A stretch of 25,060 bases of DNA from Chlamydomonas sphaeroides (Eukaryota > Chlorophyta > Chlorophyceae > Chlamydomonadales > Chlamydomonadaceae): contig BDDC01000216.1 of the NCBI GenBank assembly GCA_001662425.1, positions 1 to 25,060 on the forward strand, read 5' to 3'. A program made the position numbers and the translations under genes. Positions 18,501 to 25,060 of the stretch are shown one piece after another. Position 1 is the stretch's first letter. Each line of letters starts with the position of its first letter. The notes under the pieces were generated by a model. It was not told the origin of the DNA. It made no database searches and saw only the letters and a program-made list of their open reading frames with translations.

Positions 18501-20001
18501 GAGGGCACACGCGGGAGACAGCTGCCACCAGCATCTAATAGCGAAACCACAGGGCACCCCTGTCCTGCCCTCTCTAAGGCGGCTGCAACCGGCCCCCTGA
18601 TGTTTCTGGGCCGCGCGTCAGCGCGCAGTCTCATCACAGCCCGACCCACATGCCGTGCGCAGCCGCCGACCCCAGGGTCGCGCTCCTTCAAGCACGCTGC
18701 CCCGGACCCGGCACCCCCACCGCCCAACACCCGCCATGCACGCACGCAGGCAGCCGCGGGGCTCACCGTATTGTGCGCGCCTGGCCCTCCCCTATCTGTG
18801 TCTTGAAGTGCTGCCGCCAGCAGTCGTTGCAGAACACGTGCCCGCAGTCCATGGACGTGGCCTCGCTGGGCGCCGCCTCGCAGTAGCACACCTGGCACGT
18901 GATGGGCCCGGCGCTGGTGCCGCTGAACCCTGCTCAAGGACGCCACGGGTGGCGTGGCGAGGGGGCGGCCACAGGGGAGGGGCACGTGGTTCAGGGAGCA
19001 TGCCACAGCTAGTGTGCCCCTGGGCCCCTGACACAGTGCGGGAAAGCCGGGAGAACGCATCGGCGCACCTGCTTCGCTGCCGACAGCCACGCCGGCCTGT
19101 TTGAGCACGCTCTCGGGGTCGCGTTCCGCCACCTTGGCTGTGGACCCAGAGGAAAGGCAGTATGCGTCATGAGGCAGGCGTTGCGACACGCACCAGCAGA
19201 GCACATGCATGGGGCGGGCGGTCCGAAAAGCCGCCTACCGGACGACTGCAAGGACTTACTCAGCAGCATCTCCTTGTCCCATCTGAAGAACATGAGCACG
19301 GTCTTGGCGACAGACGGCTTCACACCCAAGATTGACACCACCTCGTGCACGGCCTCGGCCTGGGTGACAGCAGTTAGAGGGGCGTCTTTCGGAGGTGACT
19401 CCGGTGGCGGCAGCGCATGGGCCTTGGTGTGACCGCTCTGACACGACACCCAGAGGGCTCTGCGCTGGTACGTGGTACCCGTCACAGCCATCCTGACAGA
19501 GGCGCCGCGGCCCTCAAGCCCCAGGTTGTGAGCTCCAGGCTGGCGCCCCAGGGGCCTGCCTTGCGGCCGACCGTGCCCGACGGCTTGCCGCTGCACCCGA
19601 CGTCGCCCGCGCCACACCGCCTCACCTGTAACCGGACGATTGCCTCTGCAGCATCAAGCGCAAGTACGGCATATGAGCGGCAGCATATGAAGGGCAGCGA
19701 CGGTGGAAGCGGCGCGAGCAGACGAATGCCGACTTCCATGCTGTTGGGCCCAGTCTCGGTACGGCCCGCTACCCCGCCATTGCCCCCTCCGACGCCCGAC
19801 GGCCAACGTGTGCTCACCCTGCGTCAGAACGCTCCAGCCGGGTCCGCAAGATGTAGAGGGGCCTGCGCCCTGGTCGTCGTCGATGTGCATTCCGTCGCCG
19901 TCTGAACCATCATAGTCATAGTCGCTAGCGTCAGATGCTTCATCGTAGCCGGAGCCCTCGTCGTCGCTGGGGTCTCGCATGCTAAACGACTTTGCGCTCA
20001 T
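15478..20001 (-). CDS. Ariadne-type RBR E3 ubiquitin ligase, 12 exons
   Basis: Exons (minus order): 20001-19818, 19645-19626, 19359-19260, 19137-19069, 18929-18767, 18454-18169, 17740-17643, 17349-17208, 16934-16738, 16563-16415, 16198-16110, 15687-15478; 568 aa, all phases close. N-terminal acidic tail (D/E/S-rich, 10-45), as in Ariadne proteins; a UBA-like helical region (about 57-125); RING1 from C136 (CQVC, DCGHVFCNDC, then CMAHKC); IBR (about 263-305: FCPSVPWCGHA, ECACGKVFCFKC); RING2 (CPKC at 332, NGGCN with the predicted catalytic Cys345, FCWLCG, HSC); then the long helical Ariadne domain (YMHYFERYKLH, ANSYAF-like NSYAFAYFFF, EDNKRNLDLFEEHQQ). RBR ligases take ubiquitin from an E2 onto the RING2 cysteine before passing it to the substrate; the Ariadne domain restrains RING2. 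Oddities: a 20-nt exon 2, a GC-AG intron 8, and a Gly/Ser/Ala-rich insert of about 40 residues between RING1 and IBR. Confidence 0.93.
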
Positions 20002-20634
20002 CCGCTAGCGACCGCACGCCCTTAGCCTCGCTACTGCTGTTCCCCAGCAGCGGCGCGGCCAGGGCGATGCGCGAGCTGCCTGCAAATCTCACGGCCCCTA
20101 GAAAGTTGGTGTCGCAAGGTGAGGCAGCTGGGCTGGAGCAAGCCGTGGACGACAGCTGACAACCGCACGCACTGATGTGGTGTGGCGGAGCAGAGGACAC
20201 TTTGGTCCGTGTGGCACGAACCAGTGCAGTGCCCCACCCCCAGTAACCCCTACTCTGGCCCCATCTGTCCGCGCGTTCGGCGCATTCTCTAGTAGTGCAC
20301 CGTTGTCGCAGGCTAATCGGGGCTTGCGTTACGCTGTGCGCAGCGCGCCCTTTGCAAGGGTAGACCACGGACACGCTCCACGGCGTAAGGCACGCTCCCG
20401 AATCTCGTGTCCCTCCGCCCCTCCTGCATCATCGAGCCGGACATCGTCCTGCCTAAACGCACATCGTGTTGTGATGCTGTCCTCACGTGAAGGCCCTAGA
20501 TGCGTGCGAGAGAGAGCCGTTCGGGGTGCTCGGGTGAAGGTACCAGCAGGTCTCCCCTCGGTACCAGGGGCCCTTTCCAAACGAGTCCAGCACACATGGC
20601 GAGAGTCGGTGTGGTGGTGGGGCGCCTCCGTTAA
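20002..20634 (-). other. Upstream region of the RBR gene
   Basis: Promoter and 5' leader of the RBR gene. A minus-strand frame at 19982-20374 overlaps the ATG in another phase without supporting motifs, and a plus-strand frame at 20177-20665 looks like chance. Nothing else seen. Confidence 0.35.
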
Positions 20635-20962
20635 AACGCCTTGGCCTACCTTTCTTTTAAGCTGACGGCCCGGTTGGCGGGGGCGGCCGGTAGGGCTCCA
20701 GGCGAAGGACGGCAGGGGGCTGCGCCCCTCTTCCCATTCCGGATGGGGTTCCACATGTCTTGCGCCACGGGCCTACGGCCTCTTCAAATCCAATGCGGCT
20801 CAAATGCGGCTGCTCAAATGAGGCGCTCAAATACGGCTCTCGTAGGCAAGTATTTCCCCATCAGGATGGCTGAATGGGAAAAGGGGCGCAGCCCCAATCC
20901 GTCCTCTGTCTGGCGCTGCCGGCCACCCCCCGACCACCGGGGTTGCTCCCTTTCAAGGCGTT
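20635..20962. repeat. Long imperfect inverted repeat (foldback/MITE-like element)
   Basis: The left arm 20635-20748 is the approximate reverse complement of the right arm 20856-20962. The outermost bases pair (aacgcctt with aaggcgtt), and the inner ~35 bp pair best (ggggctgcgcccc, ttcccatt, atgggg). Between them is a 107-bp spacer with three near copies of a 13-14 bp unit beginning tcaaat. The transcript would fold into a hairpin with a stem of about 105 bp and internal bulges. The structure fits a small non-autonomous foldback or terminal-inverted-repeat transposon, or a small-RNA precursor. I saw no clear target-site duplication. Confidence 0.7.
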
Positions 20963-21498
20963 GGAGCGCAGGCACCAACCATCCTCTCAACCAGCGCTCC
21001 ACGTCACAGTGCCGGACTTGTCTGGGACGCAAGCACTCGACCAATGGTCCCATCACCCGGACATGGCCGAGGCACGCTTGCGTGCAAAGAAATGGCGGGC
21101 ACCCCGCCCCCCCCCCCGCCCCTCGCTTGCACCAGCGCACGGCCGCTACCGCAACAGCGCCGCCCAGCCAGCCAGGCACGGCCAGGAGGCAGGGCCCGCC
21201 CTCGCTGACAACTCAGGCCCCAATGCCGCTGCGCTTCCGCTTGGCGCCGTCAGCCGAGGCCGAGCTCGGCCGCTTGCCGCGGCCGCGGCCGCTTGGCCCC
21301 GGCCCGGGAGTGGGAGCGGCGGCGGCTCGTTTGACGGTGGCTGACGGTTGCTACTATCGTTAGATGGTGCCGGTTGGGCCTAGGAAGTAAGTTGGGCGAC
21401 TTCAGACAGACAGACGTAGATGATTACTGCATGGTTGCTCCGAACCCGGCTCATCGCTCCGCCTGCCACCTCTCCCGCATGGCCTTTGCGCCCGGCCC
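20963..21498. other. 3' flank of the GNAT gene
   Basis: Contains an 11-base poly(C) run at about 21107-21117 and no supported gene. No minus-strand TGTAA is visible downstream of the acetyltransferase stop, so its poly(A) site is unknown. Confidence 0.35.
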
Positions 21499-22827
21499 CT
21501 AGCGCTTCCGCACGCAGCGTGCCCCCACTCCGTCGCCGCCGCCGCCCTCGCCGCCGCCCAGCTGCAGCCACATCAGCGAGGCGCCCGCGCCCGTCGGCCC
21601 GTTGCCCTGCCGCTCGAAGCCGCAGGCCGAGTAGAAAGCCACCGCCGCCGGGTTGGCAGTCAGCAGCCCCAGCCGCCGGGCGCCACACTGCTGCCCGGCG
21701 CGCTCCACCAGCCGGCGCACTAGCCAGCGGCCCAGCCCGCGCCTGCGCTGCGCTGGGGACACGACCATCCGGTACAGGAGCGCGTCGTCCGGTCCCGGGC
21801 CGCCATGCATCTGCGCCTCCTTCTCCTCCCAACCATCCGGCCCGTCCTGTGGGCCCCTGGAAGGCCCCGCCGGGCCGCCCTCGGCACCGCTGGCACCGTT
21901 GCCCGCCTGGCGCTGGGCGGCGGGCCCGCCTGTCCCAGCGGCTGCGTCCGCCGGAGCGGTGCCCACGCCTGGGCTCCCGGACCCGGCCGCGTCGGCCGGC
22001 GGCAGCGGCCGCAGCGCTGCGCCCAGCTTGACGGCGCCGACGGCCAGGGGAGGGCCGTCGGGGTCGGCGGCCTCCGTGACGACCCACATCTCGCGGCCCT
22101 TCTCCGCGCTCCACCAGCTTTGGGGCAGCGCCCACATGTCGGGGTACCACTGGAACAAGATGAAGTGCATCCGCAGCCGCAGCAGGTACGTGCGCAGGCG
22201 CTGCGGCGCTGCGGCACAGGCCGCGGCTAAGGCGACGAGGGCGGCCGTGGCGGCCGTGGCGGCCAGGGCCCAGGGCGGCAGGGCGCCGCCGGCCAGGACG
22301 GGGACTGCGGCCAGCGGCGCTGCGGAGGCGGCGGCGACGGCGAAGGGCCCTTGCAGCAGCACCGCCGCGGCAACGGCCAGGGCGGCGACGGCGACCGCGG
22401 CGATGAGCGAGGTTATACGGACCAGTGAGGCCCACTGTCTGGCCAGGGATGACTTGAACGTGTCCTCAAAGCCCACCAGCCACATCCTGCGGATGTGAGC
22501 AGCGTCGCTGGCCCGCGCCGGCCGCATGTGGAAGTCGCTCGGGCTGTCCTTTACGCTCTCCTCGAGTGTGATGGACGTCAGCTGCGCTGCGCCTGCGCGC
22601 TGCGCAGCGCGCGCGATCCTTGCGGTCATCGAGGTGGTCGCTAAGCGAGTTGATGGTTTCTGGCCAGCGCGCAGTCGCATTGCAGCCACGGTGGCCATAA
22701 TCACGCAATGGATTAGTGCGCTGGCGACGTTTTGTTGGCGACCCATAAACACGCGCCGAGGCACGAACCCCTTCAACCCTCCGGCAACCTCCCTTGCCGC
22801 ACGGTTGAGCCGGGCTTCATCCTCCAT
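21499..22827 (-). CDS. Membrane-anchored GNAT-family N-acetyltransferase (NAT8-like layout)
   Basis: One uninterrupted frame of 442 aa from ATG at 22827 to TAG at 21499; the frame is open upstream, but only a GTG lies there. From residue ~101 it reads MRPARASDAAHIRRMW, the start of a GNAT fold. A long hydrophobic Ala/Val/Leu region (about 138-207, room for two membrane passes) follows, then RLRMHFILFQWYPDMW, EMWVVTEA and AVGAVKL. After a low-complexity Gly/Pro/Ala insert (about 275-345) comes YRMVVSPAQRRRGLGRWLV, where QRRRGLG is the acetyl-CoA pyrophosphate loop, and then TANPAAVAFYSACGFE, the usual GNAT end. A hydrophobic segment between the first helix and the catalytic core is the layout of NAT8/camello-type acetyltransferases of endomembranes. 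The acceptor substrate cannot be told. The first ~100 residues match nothing I know, and the true start could be nearer M101. Confidence 0.85.
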   Translation of the reverse strand: MEDEARLNRAAREVAGGLKGFVPRRVFMGRQQNVASALIHCVIMATVAAMRLRAGQKPSTRLATTSMTARIARAAQRAGAAQLTSITLEESVKDSPSDFHMRPARASDAAHIRRMWLVGFEDTFKSSLARQWASLVRITSLIAAVAVAALAVAAAVLLQGPFAVAAASAAPLAAVPVLAGGALPPWALAATAATAALVALAAACAAAPQRLRTYLLRLRMHFILFQWYPDMWALPQSWWSAEKGREMWVVTEAADPDGPPLAVGAVKLGAALRPLPPADAAGSGSPGVGTAPADAAAGTGGPAAQRQAGNGASGAEGGPAGPSRGPQDGPDGWEEKEAQMHGGPGPDDALLYRMVVSPAQRRRGLGRWLVRRLVERAGQQCGARRLGLLTANPAAVAFYSACGFERQGNGPTGAGASLMWLQLGGGEGGGGDGVGARCVRKR

Positions 22828-23376
22828 GATAACAAAGTATTCCAGCCAGCTGGGTTGAGGATGGCTATGTGTCCAGATTTTTGGCGTGTGCCCCCCGCGC
22901 TTCTGCTGCACCTTCGCCTAAGCGCGCACGGGGTCCAGACTGTCCCAGCGCCTGGCCAGGTTGTTGGCCTTTTGACCCTTACCTCCCCGCCACTCTCGTC
23001 TGCGATCAGTGTGAGGCGACATGACGTTGGGCTAGCCCAAATGTGGCACAGAGCAGGCTCCTGGCACGGAGCAGAGAGCCGGCGAAGGCAGCCTGCGTGC
23101 AATCCGCAACCCAGCTGTGCCTGCCAGGGCTGGGGCCCAGCAAACGGCGCGCTGCGGTGCGCTGCCTGACATGCGACGGGACGCCCCTCCACCACGCCGC
23201 GACCGAGGAGCGCGGGCCACACGCTGACTTGCAGCATTCGCGCGCACCGTACTCGCCATACCCCGCCCGCCCACGCATCATCCACCGCCAGCGCCCCCAC
23301 GCCGGCCCGAGCCTCTCCACCCGCCCTCCGCCCCCCCTCCCGCACGCCCCACCCCACCTCGACCCCTTGCCCCTCC
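22828..23376 (-). other. Region between the MFS and GNAT genes
   Basis: Holds the 3' UTR of the transporter and the promoter of the acetyltransferase, both on the minus strand. No gene, TGTAA or repeat recognised. Confidence 0.4.
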
Positions 23377-24797
23377 TCACTCCTCCTTGCTCCCGCGGCG
23401 CTCCTCCCCGCGCCGCTCCTCCCCGCCCGCCGCCGCCTGGCCCTTGCCGGCCCTCCCCACGCCGCCCCGCCCCCAGCCCGCGCCCGCGCCCGGTATGCGC
23501 AGCAGCCCCAGCTGCAGCGCCCCCAGGTACAGCCCTATGAGCCCCGCCGCCAGGCCCGGCACCGCCCTCGTGCCCAGCCGGTCCAGCGCCGCCGCGCCCA
23601 GGCTGGGCGACAGCATTCGCACGCCGCTGCTGAGGCTCATGTCCAGCGCCAGGGCGGTGCCGCGCTGGCTCTCGGGCACCGCCTGCGGGCAGCGGCGCCG
23701 AGGGAGGGCGGGGGAGGGCGGGAATCAGATGCGGGCGTGCTGTTTGGGCTCGGCACGTTGGCGCGCAGCCGCGACCGCCCAACCGCCAGACCCGCACGCC
23801 CGCGGCCTCCAATCACCCTGCGCCCACAAGCGCAGCCCCGCCTCCTCCTGGCCGCGCGCCAGCCGCTCGCGCCTTGCGCCGGCGCCCCACCTTGGTGAGG
23901 CGCGAGGTGCTGGCGTTGCCGTACAGCATGCCCGCCAGCGCCAGCGGCACCATGAGCGCCAGCAGCTGCCACAGCGCGCCGCAGCCGCACGCCGCAGCGT
24001 AGGCCGCCACCAGCGCCGCCACGCAGGCGGCCTCGGTGCGCGGCTCGCCGGCGGCCGAGATGATGGGCCCCACCAGCAGGGCCTGGCCTGGGGGCAGGAG
24101 CGGCGGGGCAAGGGGGCGGTGCGGGGGGAGGGTTTGGGGGCAGGAAGGAGAGGAAGGCTGGCGGGCGCGCTGCTGGCACGGGCCCAGTGGGTGGGAGGCA
24201 GCGCAGGGTTGCAGCCCGACCCTGGGCAGCGCACTGACCTCCCAGCAGCAGGAGCCCCACGTACGACATGACCTGACGGCGGTGGCCGCGGAGGGAAGGG
24301 GCGGAGGGCGGAAGGAGGGGGTAACAAAGGGGCGCGGCGTGCGTACGGGTGCGGTGCGGGGTGCGTGCTCCCAGCATGGCGCTCCGTACTGTGCTGCCGT
24401 ACCATGCCGTTGTACTTGGGATCCAGGCCGTACGTCTGCTTGAGCAGCACCGGGAACTGCGGGGCACGCAAGTGGTGGCAGCAGCAGCAGCAGGTGGCGG
24501 ACGGGTGGTGTCTGGCCACTGCCCCGCCCCCGCCCACAGCACCACGCCCAGCCAGCGGCATCCTTTCCACACCCTGCCGCCCGTACATCCACGCTCCTTC
24601 CTCCCCCGCTCTGCCCGTCCCTACTCCGCCTCCCATTTTGCCCTCGCCCTGCCTTCCCACCCTCCCCGCCTCCAGGACCTCTGCCCTCCCCCTCCGCCCC
24701 TTGCCCGCCCGCTCACCATGGACTGGAACACCGCCGAGCCCAGCCCCACCAGCAGCTTGCCCGCCAGCAAGTCGGCCACACCCGGCTGGCGGCACAC
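23377..24797 (-). CDS. Major facilitator superfamily transporter, 3' part (5' end outside the window)
   Basis: Five terminal exons (minus order): 24797-24717, 24456-24403, 24272-24239, 24087-23891, 23682-23377; phases close and about 223 residues are visible. The order is: GVADLLAGKLLVGLGSAVFQSM; LLKQTYGLDPKYNGM, the type of loop that precedes a membrane helix in MFS carriers; MSYVGLLLLGGQALLVGPII; a helix-rich Ala/Cys stretch ending LWQLLALMVPLALAGMLYGNASTS; then VPESQRGTALALDMSLSSGVRMLSPSLGAAALDRLG, the ERG/QRGTALA-type motif and GP/SPxLG helix typical of the C-terminal half of drug/H+ antiporters, ending in a basic, charged tail. It is closest in feel to SLC22A18/tetracycline-efflux-like MFS proteins. 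Substrate and membrane cannot be told. 24798-25060 is intron sequence of this gene. Confidence 0.8.
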
Positions 24798-25060
24798 CTG
24801 CGGGGAGGGGGGAGGCGGGAAGGCGGGGAGGGCGGGAGCGCAGGGCAGCGGGGGGGGAGGCAGCGGGCGGCAGGGTGGAGTGGGGTGGGGTGGGGTACTC
24901 GGAAGGGGGTTAAAGCAGGCGTGAGCTTGCAGGATAGCCAAGGCAGGGCACGTGGGGGGCGTCGGGAATGCCGGAGGGGCACTGCCGGGCCGGCTGGAGC
25001 GTAGGTGGGCTCAGCGAGCCGCGAATGCACCCCCCCCACCCCACCCCCACCCACCCACCC
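24798..25060 (-). other. Intron of the MFS gene running off the window
   Basis: C-rich on the minus strand toward the CCCCGCAG acceptor, with a CCCA/CCCCA microsatellite at the very end of the window (about 25029-25060). No exon was recognised. Confidence 0.5.

Noticed and set aside
18131..19210. 359-codon minus-strand open frame over RBR exons 4-6
   Set aside because: Agrees with RBR only over exon 4, then runs out of frame through introns and RING1.
20177..20665. 162-codon plus-strand open frame upstream of RBR
   Set aside because: No recognisable motif or splice context and it ends in the inverted repeat; probably chance.
20641..21363. 240-codon plus-strand open frame
   Set aside because: Passes through the inverted repeat and poly(C) tract with no domain; a repeat-derived open frame.
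22827..22911. 28-codon upstream extension of the acetyltransferase
   Set aside because: Begins with GTG, which nuclear genes rarely use; the first ATG in frame is at 22827.
1..25060. tRNA or rRNA genes, CRISPR arrays, bacterial operons
   Set aside because: No cloverleaf, rRNA-like or spaced direct-repeat pattern was seen, and gene structure is clearly eukaryotic with introns.

Overview
The window looks like nuclear DNA of a green alga of the Chlamydomonas/Volvocales group. It is GC-rich, its genes are split by many short G/C-rich introns with strong GTGAG donors and CAG acceptors, TGTAA sits downstream of several stop codons (the usual poly(A) signal in these algae), and one gene is recognisably calredoxin, a chloroplast protein first described in Chlamydomonas. 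I cannot fix the species from sequence alone.

Layout. 1-2067 is one copy of a diverged segmental duplication that carries a minus-strand coding exon (paralog A). 2068-4016 is mostly unresolved, with one zinc-finger-like exon candidate. 4017-8786 (+) is a complete 12-exon calredoxin gene (four EF-hands plus a thioredoxin domain, 363 aa), followed by a long 3' UTR to about 9850. Gene C (10264-12139, -) converges on it; it is a five-exon gene of unknown function. 12284-13907 is the second copy of the duplication, with paralog B (-). 14694-15200 (-) is another open frame resembling the same C-terminal module (fragment D), lying in the 3' flank of a complete 12-exon Ariadne-type RBR E3 ubiquitin ligase (15478-20001, -, 568 aa). 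20635-20962 is a long imperfect inverted repeat. 21499-22827 (-) is a single-exon membrane-anchored GNAT acetyltransferase. 23377-24797 (-) is the 3' part of a major facilitator transporter whose 5' end lies beyond the window.

How they relate. All genes except calredoxin are on the minus strand. I see no operon-like logic: these are independent nuclear genes for chloroplast calcium/redox control, ubiquitination, acetyl transfer and transport. The feature that ties the window together is a set of up to five sequences (A, B, C, D and a fragment E antisense in calredoxin intron 7) that seem to share a C-terminal module I cannot assign to a known family. A and B are clearly related. C, D and E are proposed relatives from short motifs only.

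All exon models were built by hand from splice consensus, reading-frame continuity and protein motifs. Exon phases close exactly in the calredoxin, RBR, gene C and MFS models. Percent identities are estimates by eye.
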